A DNA stretch of 41,942 nucleotides. Origin: Algoriphagus antarcticus (GTDB lineage Bacteria > Bacteroidota > Bacteroidia > Cytophagales > Cyclobacteriaceae). Below, one piece after another: positions 19,782-28,218 of this stretch. The position numbers and the translations under genes were made by a program. Position 1 is the first letter of the stretch. Every line of letters starts with the position of its first letter. The DNA lies in the NCBI RefSeq assembly GCF_002150685.1, contig NZ_MSSW01000081.1, forward strand, positions 1 to 41,942, read 5' to 3'. The notes below the pieces were generated by a model. It was not told the DNA's origin and did no database searches. It was given only the letters and a program-made list of their open reading frames with translations.

Positions 19782-21332
19782 ATGAATTTCAATACAAAAT
19801 ATATAGCAGGAATCTGGGTAGCAGCAATGCTTTCGCTGAGCAGCTGTGACAAGGATTTCGAAGAAGTAAACATAAATCCTAACAGCCCAGAGACGGTTTC
19901 TTCAAGTTTGCTTTTACCCACAATCATCCGAAATACTACGAATGAAATCGCTGGAAAGGCTTGGGGTTATGGTAATGTAGTAATGCAGCAGACGGCCAAG
20001 ATCCAGTTTACCAATGAAGACAGGTACAACTGGGGGCCGGAAGGAGATCCTTATGGGACGTTTTACAATTCCATGCGGGATTTGAGTAATGTGATTGAGA
20101 TCTCATCCGAAGCTGGGCAAAGTAATTACGTCGGTATAGCACTTGTATTAAGAGCTAGTCTTTATTCATTTATGACGGATGCCTATGGTGATTTGCCCTA
20201 TGTGGAGGCTACACAGGCTAAGTCAGAAGTAAATTACCCGGTTTTTGATACGCAAGAAGATATTTATAAGGGGATTCTTTCAGAGCTGGAGCAGGCAAAT
20301 ACCTTACTTGGATCTACATCAGAAAGCGTTGAAGGAGATATTCTGTTCGATGGAGATGTGATGAGATGGAAGAAATATGCAAACTCCCTTAGGCTTCGAA
20401 TCCTGATGAGACTTTCTGACCGTATGAATCCAGCGGCAGACATGCAGGCGATAGTATCTAATCCTACACAGTTCCCGATTTTCACTTCCAATGACGATCA
20501 CGCGCTGTTGCAATACCTTCAGGATGTGCCGAATCAGCATATTTTATACACTACCCGCTCTGGTTCATTTGATGAGTATAGATTGAGTGAAAAAATGGAA
20601 AGTGTCCTCAAAGATCTGAATGACCCAAGATTGTATGCCTATGCACAGCCGACGAATGATTCCGGCGCAGGAGTGATTGGAGCGAAGGACGCTTATCAGG
20701 GTGTGCCAAACGGTTTGGCTGATGAAGAAGCGTTGGCTTATTCTCCATCGGGAGATCCTGCTAAAGGTGGTTCTAATTTTATCTCCAGGGTCGGTTATCT
20801 ATGGTCTTGTTCTGCATGTACATCCTTGGCCAATCCTATTGGAGCTCAGGCGATTTTGATGAGCTATTCTGAGCTTCAGTTTGTATTGGCAGAAGCTAGA
20901 GAAAGAGGATATATTACTACTGGCACAGCTGAAGATTATTATACTAATGGTGTTAAGTCTTCTTTTGCTTACTATAAAAGTCGCTATGAAGTTATCGATC
21001 TTCCCCAGATTGCAGATAAGTTGGTAGTGGGAGACGCATATTTTGCGCAGTCAGGAGTAACCTATACAGGATCTAGTGAAGAGAAACTGGCAAAGATCGG
21101 TACTCAAAAATGGCTTGCTTTATTTTTCTCAGGTATGGAAGGCTGGTATGACTGGAGAAGAACGGATTATCCTAAAATCACCCCTGGCCCAGCGGCATAC
21201 ATCAGTACGGTACCAGTTCGCTTCATGTATCCAGGAAGTGTCCAGGCATTAAACAAGCAGAATTATGAAATTGCATTAGCTCGTCAAGGCGCAGATGCTA
21301 TCACTACACATGTGTGGTGGGATGTGGATTAG
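19782..21332 (+). CDS. SusD/RagB-family surface lipoprotein
   Basis: I start at the ATG at 19782, giving 516 residues, because the lipoprotein signal (hydrophobic VAAMLSLSSC, lipobox Cys about 21) follows it at normal distance; an upstream TTG would add 11 charged residues. The protein has the SusD-like helical TPR fold: DKDFEEVNINPNSP after the lipobox, LVLRASLYSFMTDAYGDLPYVEA at about 122-144, YANSLRLRILMRLSD at about 200 and EKLAKIGTQKWLALFF near the C-terminus. It most resembles the SusD-like group with KYANSLRLR. It is the ligand-binding lid of the preceding SusC transporter and ends the operon before a strong terminator. Confidence 0.93.
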   Translation: MNFNTKYIAGIWVAAMLSLSSCDKDFEEVNINPNSPETVSSSLLLPTIIRNTTNEIAGKAWGYGNVVMQQTAKIQFTNEDRYNWGPEGDPYGTFYNSMRDLSNVIEISSEAGQSNYVGIALVLRASLYSFMTDAYGDLPYVEATQAKSEVNYPVFDTQEDIYKGILSELEQANTLLGSTSESVEGDILFDGDVMRWKKYANSLRLRILMRLSDRMNPAADMQAIVSNPTQFPIFTSNDDHALLQYLQDVPNQHILYTTRSGSFDEYRLSEKMESVLKDLNDPRLYAYAQPTNDSGAGVIGAKDAYQGVPNGLADEEALAYSPSGDPAKGGSNFISRVGYLWSCSACTSLANPIGAQAILMSYSELQFVLAEARERGYITTGTAEDYYTNGVKSSFAYYKSRYEVIDLPQIADKLVVGDAYFAQSGVTYTGSSEEKLAKIGTQKWLALFFSGMEGWYDWRRTDYPKITPGPAAYISTVPVRFMYPGSVQALNKQNYEIALARQGADAITTHVWWDVD

Positions 21333-21659
21333 AAAAGGGTGAACGGAAACAAAAGACCCGCATAAGCCGGATAGGTAGGAAAGTATTCTTATCCTCTGAA
21401 TTTACTTAGTTCAACGTTGCTTTTGCCTTCACTGAATTTAGAAATGATTATAGAAAAATAAGGTCACTCTTCAACTTCAGTTGGAAGGTGGCTTTTTTTT
21501 TAAAAGTGGAGTAAATTTCTATTATTACTTAATAGAAATTGGATGAAAACATAAGAAAGAAAAGTCCAGCCAAGAGGGTCTGGGTTATAAAGGAAGATAA
21601 TCATATATAAGCTCTTAAAGATTGAAATAGAACTAATAACATTAAAAAATTATATTTAA
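21333..21659. other. Intergenic region after susD
   Basis: There is no coding frame. It contains the strong terminator at 21463-21501 and then AT-rich DNA leading into the broken phosphatase gene, where a promoter would once have been. Confidence 0.5.
21463..21501 (+). terminator. Rho-independent terminator of susCD
   Basis: A 13-bp stem (GTCACTCTTCAAC with GTTGGAAGGTGGC, including three G-U pairs and one C-A mismatch) closes a TTCA tetraloop and is followed by nine T. It lies about 130 bp after the susD stop. Confidence 0.85.
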
Positions 21660-22456
21660 AAATTCAATTGTTTTGATTGCTTTAAGGGATTACTTTTCCA
21701 GACCGCAATTTTAAAAGCTCAGGATTACAACACTGAAAATGTCATTTTGATCACTTTGGATGGTATGCGATGGCAAGAAGTTTTCAAACGCGGTGATTCC
21801 TTGATGGTGGACGATACTGGGATAATCAAAGGGCCAGGATCTCTTTTGGAAGATTTTTGGAACGAAAAACCGCTTTGGTAAAGAGTAACGTTATTTCCTT
21901 TTTTCTGGAATACCCTTGCAAAAGAAGGTCAGATCTTTCTCCCGAGGAAATCCTGACAAACAAGATGCAATCCGAAATCCGTGGTCCTTGGGGCGGAGTG
22001 AGACTGGATGTATTTAAACAAAACTATGCGATGGCGGCTTTGAAAAATAAGAAGCCAAGAATACTTTATATTTCCTACGGAGAGACCGATAACTGGGCAC
22101 AAGAAAATCACTACGATCAATACCTCTGGCCTTCCAAGCAAACGGATGCTTACATCAAGGAAATCTGGGATTTTATACAATCAGATCTTCAATACAAGGA
22201 CAAGACTACGATAAATATCACTACCGATCACGGTCGTGGAATTACCAAGACTTCTTGGAGAGGTCACGGTTCCTCTATACCTGAAGCTGGAGAAATATGG
22301 ATGGCTTCAATCGGCCCCGATACACCAGCTGCCGATGAAATGAAATCGCAAGGCCAACGGCAATCTGTGATGATCGCCCGAACCATTTTCCAGCTGCTGG
22401 GAATGGTATACCCTGATGCGAAGGCTGGAAAAGTGATCAACGAGATGTTGGAATGA
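21660..22456 (+). pseudogene. Broken alkaline phosphatase-superfamily enzyme
   Basis: The N-terminal piece (21660-21881) lacks any ATG, carries an apparent signal peptide end and then NVILITLDGMRWQEVF, the metal-binding start of a sulfatase/nucleotide-pyrophosphatase-like phosphoesterase, and stops at TAA 21879-21881. The same frame resumes with LFPFFWNTLAKEGQIF to a TGA, while the C-terminal half continues in another frame (to 22456) with GPWGGVRLDVFKQNYAMAAL, LYISYGETDNWA and INITTDHGRG plus RGHG, the second metal site. Compared with intact relatives the middle of the protein, about 100 residues or more, is missing. Lost start, stop, frameshift and deletion together show a dead gene. It lies downstream of susCD and was probably their partner enzyme. 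Confidence 0.85.
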
Positions 22457-22542
22457 GCCAAATAAAGTGTTTAGATTTAGGACTACTCTTTCTCATTTCC
22501 TACACAGCTGAATCTGGACAAGATGCCTCTCCAACATTTTGA
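22453..22542 (+). pseudogene. Truncated N-terminus overlapping the phosphatase pseudogene
   Basis: An ATG overlaps the stop of the broken phosphatase (ATGA) and opens a 29-codon frame whose start looks like a secretion signal (LGLLFLISYTAESGQ), ending at TGA 22540-22542. This may be all that remains of a second gene of the old operon. Nothing identifiable follows. Confidence 0.3.
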
Positions 22543-22622
22543 GGGGTGTTTTCTCAAATGAAAAATCTATCTCCTCACTTTTTTAAAAATGGGTTGCGAC
22601 GATTAGATTAAGCCATGTAACA

Positions 22623-23201
22623 CTAGCTGATTAATTGTTCGGCCATCCGTATGTAGCTTTCCAAATCGGGAAGGGGAACGTGTTCTTTTTTTGCCATTTC
22701 GTCCCAAGTGCGCATCTTAAGTGACAACTCAAAGAGCGGGTCAGTCTCGAAGGCACGAGCTTCTTCTTCATTCATTTTCCCTCCTTGAAACTCAAGTGTT
22801 TTTCGGCTTGCTTCCGAGAGTTTTTCGAAATACTCTGGATATCTGTAGGTTAGGTAGCGCTTGGCCTGAACATGGTTTTCAACCAATTTGGCTATTCGCT
22901 CCGGAAACCCAAGGTCTCTTAAAAAGTCAGCTCCAATTTTCTCGTGGCTCAGTGTTCCATAACCATTCATGGAATCAAAGCCTCCCCTGTTGACACATAA
23001 GTTGCCGATGTCATGGAAAAATGCGGCCAAAATCACCTCGGTTTCTTGTCCTTCTTCTTCTGCAATTTGGGCAGATTGGCTCATGTGCTCAATCTGCGAT
23101 ACAGGCTCTCCGATATAGTCTCCGTGTCCAAACTTTCTGTAAAGATCAAACACCATGTCAATTCTTTTTGCACTGCTGATCTCAGATCCTTTGATTTTCA
23201 T
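22623..23201 (-). CDS. phnZ: PhnZ-type HD-domain phosphonate oxygenase
   Basis: The protein is 192 residues from the ATG at 23201; a longer frame from 23252 would add 17 hydrophobic residues not expected for a cytosolic enzyme. It belongs to the HD family linked to phosphonate degradation. PhnZ is a mixed-valent di-iron oxygenase cleaving (R)-2-amino-1-hydroxyethylphosphonate to glycine and phosphate. Every position I recall as an iron ligand is present: His39, His63-Asp64, His86, His110, Asp167, offset by 5-6 from the reference numbering. The substrate-lid Tyr and Glu are also there (Tyr29 and Glu32 in DYIGEPVSQ). The usual partner PhnY, a 2-oxoglutarate hydroxylase that makes the substrate, is not in the window. 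It is separated from the other phosphonate genes by the XRE-cupin regulator. Confidence 0.85.
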   Translation of the reverse strand: MKIKGSEISSAKRIDMVFDLYRKFGHGDYIGEPVSQIEHMSQSAQIAEEEGQETEVILAAFFHDIGNLCVNRGGFDSMNGYGTLSHEKIGADFLRDLGFPERIAKLVENHVQAKRYLTYRYPEYFEKLSEASRKTLEFQGGKMNEEEARAFETDPLFELSLKMRTWDEMAKKEHVPLPDLESYIRMAEQLIS

Positions 23202-23252
23202 AACTGACAAATTTATATGTACTAAATAAAGTATTGAAATCATACTTCCCAA

Positions 23253-23800
23253 AAAAATTGTATTAAGGTTTTGTGATTTGGTAAAGAAGTGGTCAGATTT
23301 CCGATTGAAATCAATATTAATGATGATAATCTTTGTTTGGATTTTTCAAATTCTGAGGAGTTTTATGATAACATAACATATAAATAACAGGATTTTACGA
23401 TTTCGATATATTTTGATGTTTAAGTTTACTAAACAATGTGATTATACGGAATCTTGCCAGTAGAAAATTTATAGGATCGAAGGAGCAAAGACACATTGAA
23501 TTCTGGTTTACTTCGGTCATCGGTCTTCCAGCCCGTTGACCAAAGAGAATTTGCTTACTGGCAGAAAAGCGTACTTGCAGATTTAACAATTATAAAGTTG
23601 GTTTATTACTTCGGGGAGTGAGTGTTTTGAATGAAGCTCCCTTTTATTTTTGTTGACTTAAGCATGCATTTGTTTATCAAACTTCAAGCAATTAGTTTCC
23701 TTACCTGGCGAAAAGGACTATTTTATTATCTAAATCTTGCTGGACCTACTTTTATACTCTGGAATAAATAGATAGGTTAGCACTCCCAAAATAGCTGGAC
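23253..23800. other. Intergenic region before XRE-cupin gene
   Basis: About 550 AT-rich bases lie between the divergent HD oxygenase and XRE-cupin genes. A 64-codon minus-strand frame (23395-23589) has no recognisable homology. A shared regulatory region is likely, but I could not define promoters. Confidence 0.4.
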
Positions 23801-24379
23801 ATGGAGCATGAAGTGATCGTACAGATCAGCAATAAAATAAAAAGTATTCGTAAAGAGAAAAGTATGACACTTCAGGATGTGGCCGATCGAGCAGGAGTCA
23901 CTAAGGGCTTGATTTCACAGATTGAAAACAGTCGCACGATTCCATCTTTGCTAGTTCTGATTCAGATCATCAAAGCTTTAGAAATTGATTTGGATTCGTT
24001 TTTCACAGAGTTGAACCTACATACGAAAGAATCCTCGATATTGATCCAGCGTAAGTCAGCTTATGAGAGGTTTGAAAAGGAACCAGCAAATGGCTACGAG
24101 TATTTTCGAATTTTCACAAAGAAAGTTAAGCAAAGCACCATAGATATTGTGCTTCTCGAGATTCAGCCCGGATCTACAAGGGATTTTGTGCAGACTGATG
24201 CCTTTGAGTACAAATTCATTATCTCTGGGTCAGTACGGTATGTTTTCAGAGACCAGGAAATTGATCTTGAATCGGGAGATTCTATATTATTTGACGGAAG
24301 ATTGGAGCATAATCCAGTGAATGTGGGTGATATTCCTGTGCATTTGCTGGTAGTTTATTTCTTTGAGGACAAAGCATAG
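23801..24379 (+). CDS. XRE-cupin transcriptional regulator
   Basis: The 192-residue protein joins an N-terminal XRE/Cro-type helix-turn-helix (SMTLQDVADRAGVTKGLISQIENSRTIPSL, about 21-50) to a C-terminal cupin domain (about 110-185; EYKFIISGSVRYVFRDQEIDLESGDSILFDG). Such regulators sense a small molecule through the cupin and often control nitrogen- or phosphorus-compound catabolism. It stands between the phnZ-like gene and the oxidoreductase-phosphonatase genes and is the obvious candidate regulator of the locus. A decayed second cupin domain of the same type lies at 29496-29716. The effector is unknown. Confidence 0.88.
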   Translation: MEHEVIVQISNKIKSIRKEKSMTLQDVADRAGVTKGLISQIENSRTIPSLLVLIQIIKALEIDLDSFFTELNLHTKESSILIQRKSAYERFEKEPANGYEYFRIFTKKVKQSTIDIVLLEIQPGSTRDFVQTDAFEYKFIISGSVRYVFRDQEIDLESGDSILFDGRLEHNPVNVGDIPVHLLVVYFFEDKA

Positions 24380-24418
24380 AATGCCCTCGCAATTAGGTAT
24401 ATGGAAGGTTGTTTTGCA

Positions 24419-24829
24419 TTAGTTTGTGTGGAGGAGCTGATCTAAAATATCTCTTGCGGTTTTAAACATTCTTAGCTCAAAACTTGTGGAAGTGATGTAA
24501 CGGTTAGTTAGAGGAAGCCTCGAAACGTTTTCACTACAAATGGCAATCTAATGGGGCAAAACCCTCTAAGTTACCGACATTCCTCTTATCTGTATGAAGT
24601 AAATGCCTTCGTTGAGGTTAAATTTATCCTCTTTCATCCGAAATGTTATCATGTAGGTATGTAAGTGTCCAAAGAATACTCCCTGCACTTCATTATCTTC
24701 CATCAGCCTTAAAAGTATCTGAAGCGCCTGTCTCCGTAGCTGCTTTTACCTTTCCAAGTGTTGCCATTTTCATCATCATCGGAGTAGTAAAGAGCATGAT
24801 ACATCGATACGAAATTCTAGGTTGTTTTT
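24419..24829 (-). pseudogene. Remnant of a metallophosphoesterase-like gene
   Basis: On the minus strand, protein-like pieces in shifting frames cover this gap. The first contains YHALYYSDDDENGNTWKG. The next, in another frame, has EVQGVFFGHLHTYM with a GHLH motif like the GHxH metal site of metallophosphoesterases, then NEGIYFIQIRGM. The last, in a third stretch, has RYITSTSFELRMFKTARDIL and ends at a TAA complement at 24419-24421. It follows the oxidoreductase stop closely, so it may have been the last gene of that operon. The enzyme class rests mainly on GHLH and is tentative; that the region is decayed coding DNA is more certain. Confidence 0.5.
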
Positions 24830-25963
24830 CTAGTGAATCAGACTGGAGGCTACCACCTCTTCACCCAATCCAAAAGAGAGTGTCATGCCTGCGCCTCCCA
24901 TTCCGTTGACAATGGTGACGGTGTCATCGATTTGATGGACAAATTCCGTCGCACCGTTGGTCATCTTAGGATAAATCCCATGCCAAGAACTGTCTATCTC
25001 CCAGTTCTTAAATTGAGCAAAAGTCCTGAGTACATCGAGGATCAGTTTGTTGATATGTTTAGTGTCAAAGGGTGTGAAGTTAAGTCCATATTCATGGCTA
25101 TCACCTATGGTTAGTTCTCCCATGCCATTTTGGGATACCATGACATGAATGCCTAGGTCTATCAGTTCTTGGTACTGCTCGGCATAGATTTCCTTAAGCT
25201 TCGGCAATGAAGCTGCAACCTGAAAACCCTTGTAGTGTATAAAGCTCAACCCAGCGCATAGCGGGGGACCAATACGCCAATTCTCGGGTTGCTTCACAAG
25301 ACGCATCATCTGAAGCTTACACTTAGTGATAGGAATAGACTCAAATAATTCTGGATATAAGGTCTCAAAATCAGCACCGCTACAGACGAATATTTTGTCA
25401 GCTGACCAAGATTTCTGACCGTTGTAAACTGTGTTTCCTTCGATGCGCGAGATGGCTCTGTTCCATATAAAGTCAACGCCATCGATGCTATCCAAGTAGT
25501 TGGCCGTTTTGGCGACGGCCTCGCGTGGATCCACAATCATTTCTTCTGATGTCCAAAGTGCGCCTTTAAGTCCTTTCTTAACGATTGCAGGACTTTTTGC
25601 GAGTGTATCTTCTGGTGAAAGTTGCTGAGCCGAATTCTTGTCTTTCATGGCAGATACATATTCATAGACCACTTGAAGCTCAAGATCAGTGTGAGCCAAA
25701 TGTAATGCTCCAGTTTGTTCAACCCAAAAACCTGCTTTTTGAGCCATTTCTAACCATATTTCACGGGTGCGTATCGCGCGGTCAAAGCTTGAGCCTTGAG
25801 CTTGGCCGATTGGCCAAATCATCCCAAAATTTCTTACGGATGCTCCCTGAGCTTGGGGATGACGCTCAATGACAGTCACTTTCCAGCCCTGAGCATGAAG
25901 TGCCCTAGTCACAGATAGCGCTACGATTCCTGCGCCAATTACGATAGCATGTTGTTGATTCAT
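24830..25963 (-). CDS. TIGR03364-type FAD-dependent aminophosphonate oxidoreductase
   Basis: The 377-residue flavoenzyme of the DAO/glycine oxidase family begins with the dinucleotide-binding GAGIVA (residues 10-15) and Glu34 for the ribose, followed by ASVRNFGMIWPIGQAQG at about 41-57, where SVRNFG with WPIG is typical of the TIGR03364 group. The C-terminus has the second FAD contact GMGGAGMTLSFGLGEEV. Members of this group occur beside phosphonatase-like hydrolases and are thought to oxidatively deaminate 2-aminoethylphosphonate or a close derivative to a phosphono-aldehyde. The hydrolase gene lies about 105 bp upstream in the same operon, as that model requires. No signal peptide; cytosolic. 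Confidence 0.88.
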   Translation of the reverse strand: MNQQHAIVIGAGIVALSVTRALHAQGWKVTVIERHPQAQGASVRNFGMIWPIGQAQGSSFDRAIRTREIWLEMAQKAGFWVEQTGALHLAHTDLELQVVYEYVSAMKDKNSAQQLSPEDTLAKSPAIVKKGLKGALWTSEEMIVDPREAVAKTANYLDSIDGVDFIWNRAISRIEGNTVYNGQKSWSADKIFVCSGADFETLYPELFESIPITKCKLQMMRLVKQPENWRIGPPLCAGLSFIHYKGFQVAASLPKLKEIYAEQYQELIDLGIHVMVSQNGMGELTIGDSHEYGLNFTPFDTKHINKLILDVLRTFAQFKNWEIDSSWHGIYPKMTNGATEFVHQIDDTVTIVNGMGGAGMTLSFGLGEEVVASSLIH

Positions 25964-26069
25964 TAGTTGCGATTTTTATAAATACATCTAAAGTGTGATT
26001 AGGGTATTACTTGATACGAGGAATTAAGGAGTAGTTTAAAATGCCACTTCGTCTTTTGAAAATTAAACT

Positions 26070-26771
26070 TTAATCCTTTAGTCTTATTATCTGTTTCAGT
26101 TCTAGAAGTGAATCGATGATGAAATCTGGATCAGCGGTAGTGAGTTGGTCTGCCGTCTGTGCACCCGAAGTCACGCCAAGTGTCAGTCCGCATTCGGCTG
26201 CTTTTCCTTCCTTAATGTCGACGATTGTGTCACCTACTTTTGCCACTTCCTTTGAGTTGGATATCCCGCATTTTTCCATTGCCAGCAAAATCATGTCAGG
26301 AGCGGGTCTACTATTGGCCACATCGTCGGCGGTTACCAAAGCATCAAATGTCTGACCTTCGCTCCAGTTCAATTTATCCAACAGAGACCGTGCTGTTTTC
26401 GTATTGTACCCCGTATTCAGTGCTACTTTTACCCCGTTTTTTCGGAGAAATTCGAACAGCTCTGTCGTACCGTCGTATGTATTCACAGTTAAGTTTTCGT
26501 AGGATTTTTTTAACATTATAACAAAGTCTGAGAATGCAATCTGTGCATCTTTCTCAAGTATTTTAGAAGAGTTATAAGCAGGTTTCATAATGTCACGGAT
26601 AGCCTGAAGCTTTTCTTTGCCCCCTCCATTCAGGAGCACATTGTTCAGTGTGAAATTATGACCAAGCTTATTGATAGCCAGTTGGAGGGTTTTGTAGACT
26701 ACATTGTCTTCATTGACAGTAGTGCCTGCCATATCAAAAACGATAAGTTTGATGTAGTGTTTTTCGCTCAT
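26070..26771 (-). CDS. Phosphonatase-like HAD hydrolase (TIGR03351-type)
   Basis: The 233-residue protein carries the features that set phosphonatases apart from other HAD enzymes: nucleophile motif FDMAGTT (Asp13) instead of DxDxT, a lysine in the cap region (Lys52 in GGGKEKLQ) placed like the Schiff-base lysine of PhnX, an arginine in place of the usual motif III lysine (SRPAPDMI), and acidic motif GDTIVDIKEG. By analogy it cleaves the C-P bond of phosphonoacetaldehyde or a hydroxylated analogue, releasing phosphate. PhnW transaminase is absent; the aldehyde would come from the FAD oxidoreductase encoded downstream. It lies 29 bp after the dehydrogenase gene, so the three are probably one operon. 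Confidence 0.88.
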   Translation of the reverse strand: MSEKHYIKLIVFDMAGTTVNEDNVVYKTLQLAINKLGHNFTLNNVLLNGGGKEKLQAIRDIMKPAYNSSKILEKDAQIAFSDFVIMLKKSYENLTVNTYDGTTELFEFLRKNGVKVALNTGYNTKTARSLLDKLNWSEGQTFDALVTADDVANSRPAPDMILLAMEKCGISNSKEVAKVGDTIVDIKEGKAAECGLTLGVTSGAQTADQLTTADPDFIIDSLLELKQIIRLKD

Positions 26772-26800
26772 TTGCAGTCGATAATAAAGATGATTTTTTT

Positions 26801-27886
26801 TTAGTAGTTGGGTGTAATTCCTACTCGGTAAGAGCCGGATTCCTTGGCAATTGTAAAGGCTTTGTCCAATTCTTTCAATTGAAACTCAGCCCCCACAAGT
26901 GAATCAAAAGGGTAAGTCGAATGACTCGCTTTTAGAAATTTAATTGCGTAGGAAAGGTCTTCCGGTTTATAATTGTGCAGACCCTTGATAGTCAAGATTC
27001 TTCTCACGATAGACTCTGCACAGATTGAAACGTTTCGCTGAGAATATACTGCGCCTACCCAGATGGATATACCTCCTACATTAAGCAGATCGAGGCCTCT
27101 TTCCATGGCTTCCGTAGATCCAGAAGTCTCTATTACCACATCGATTCCGCCGATTGGTAGGATTTTTTTCTGGATTTCTTCCGGCGAATGACTGGCATTG
27201 ATTCCCATGTCTGCTCCGAAGCGAAAAATGTTTTCGATACGCTGCAAGTTTAAATCCATGGCCAGCACCTTCTTTGCACCGGCAAATCTTGCCATCGTGC
27301 ATGCAGAAATTCCAAGCATTCCAGCTCCAATGATCATCACATTTTTGTCCTGTACACTTCCTGCCAATCTAATAGCCCCTGCGATCGTCGCATGTGTGCA
27401 GTTTAACGGAGCGGCCTCTTTTTGGGAGATTCCTTCTGGAATTCTGAAAATATCTGTTCCGTTTCGTAAATGACAGTGTGTCGCAAATCCTCCACTTAGT
27501 ACATCATTTTTCTGAATCTGCTCATGGCCATACTTAAAAAGTGATTTAGATTTTTGGGGAATTCCTTTGGTAGCCATGTCTGCTGTATGGTCATACGCAT
27601 AGACTGACCAGGTGATTAGGTCACCTTTTTTAAGTGGGTTTCCGAGAAAATCCAGCATTTCGTTTTGAGGGAGATTAACAATCCGGCCGAGCATTTCGTG
27701 GCCTAGAACACTTGGTGCGGGGGTGCCTCGACGCCCAAAGTAGGAGTGAAGATCACTCGTGCAGATTGTTGCATAGGTGATCTCAACGATCACTTCACCT
27801 TGTTTTAAGGCAGGAAGATATACTGAAAGAGGGCGAAATGGCTTCTCAATTTCCTCAAAGACCATTGCTAAGGCTACTTTTTTCAT
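26801..27886 (-). CDS. Phosphonate-associated zinc-type alcohol dehydrogenase
   Basis: The 361-residue medium-chain dehydrogenase/reductase resembles the TIGR03366 group found with phosphonatase-like genes. The catalytic zinc site is visible (Cys42 in ICTSDLH, His63-Glu64 in LGHEMLG), as is the NAD-binding fold (VMIIGAGMLGISACTMARFAGA, about 183-204). The lobe that normally holds four cysteines for a structural zinc is present by length but has none: at residues 99-113 they are replaced by Asp, Ala, Ala and Ser, with flanking GIPQK and SLFKYGHE kept. It is the first gene of the minus-strand operon. Reduction of the aldehyde product or oxidation of a hydroxyphosphonate are both possible roles. 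Confidence 0.85.
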   Translation of the reverse strand: MKKVALAMVFEEIEKPFRPLSVYLPALKQGEVIVEITYATICTSDLHSYFGRRGTPAPSVLGHEMLGRIVNLPQNEMLDFLGNPLKKGDLITWSVYAYDHTADMATKGIPQKSKSLFKYGHEQIQKNDVLSGGFATHCHLRNGTDIFRIPEGISQKEAAPLNCTHATIAGAIRLAGSVQDKNVMIIGAGMLGISACTMARFAGAKKVLAMDLNLQRIENIFRFGADMGINASHSPEEIQKKILPIGGIDVVIETSGSTEAMERGLDLLNVGGISIWVGAVYSQRNVSICAESIVRRILTIKGLHNYKPEDLSYAIKFLKASHSTYPFDSLVGAEFQLKELDKAFTIAKESGSYRVGITPNY

Positions 27887-28218
27887 CTACAAAAATTCTG
27901 TCTGTCGACCTGATGTAGTTTATAATTTACTATTGAAATGCTTACAAATAAACTTAAAAAATTTCCTAAGTGGAAAATTAATTTCTTGCTACAAAAATTA
28001 ATAATCACTTAACATACAGGGTTCAAATTTCAGATTCGATGCAATACCTTTAGGTTAAAAAGTGAAATATGATATTATTAGTTTGTAGGTAGATGATTGA
28101 TATTGATTTGGGATTTATTGATTTAGTTGTGTCGTGAGAAAAAGTAGCCGTAGCTTGATTTTTTGACTCTGGAGCTAGTTCTTAATTGTGATTATAAAAA
28201 TTTCATAATATAAAAAAT
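27887..28218. promoter_or_regulatory. Divergent promoter region, phosphonate operon and DUF5690 gene
   Basis: This AT-rich 332-bp gap separates the divergently read dehydrogenase-hydrolase-oxidoreductase operon and the DUF5690 gene, so it must hold both promoters. I see no full TTTG-N19-TAnnTTTG promoter on either strand. The XRE-cupin protein may bind here, which is inference. Confidence 0.45.

Noticed and set aside
22500..22560. Possible terminator between the relic gene and the HD gene
   Set aside because: CCTC and GAGG pairing is too short and lacks a clean T-tract.
23202..23225. TAAATTTG before the PhnZ-type gene as a -7 promoter box
   Set aside because: The nearest TTTG is 34 bases upstream, not about 19, and the box is almost touching the start codon.
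23395..23589. 64-codon minus-strand frame
   Set aside because: No homology recognised, no ribosome-binding site, and placed in the regulatory gap between divergent genes.
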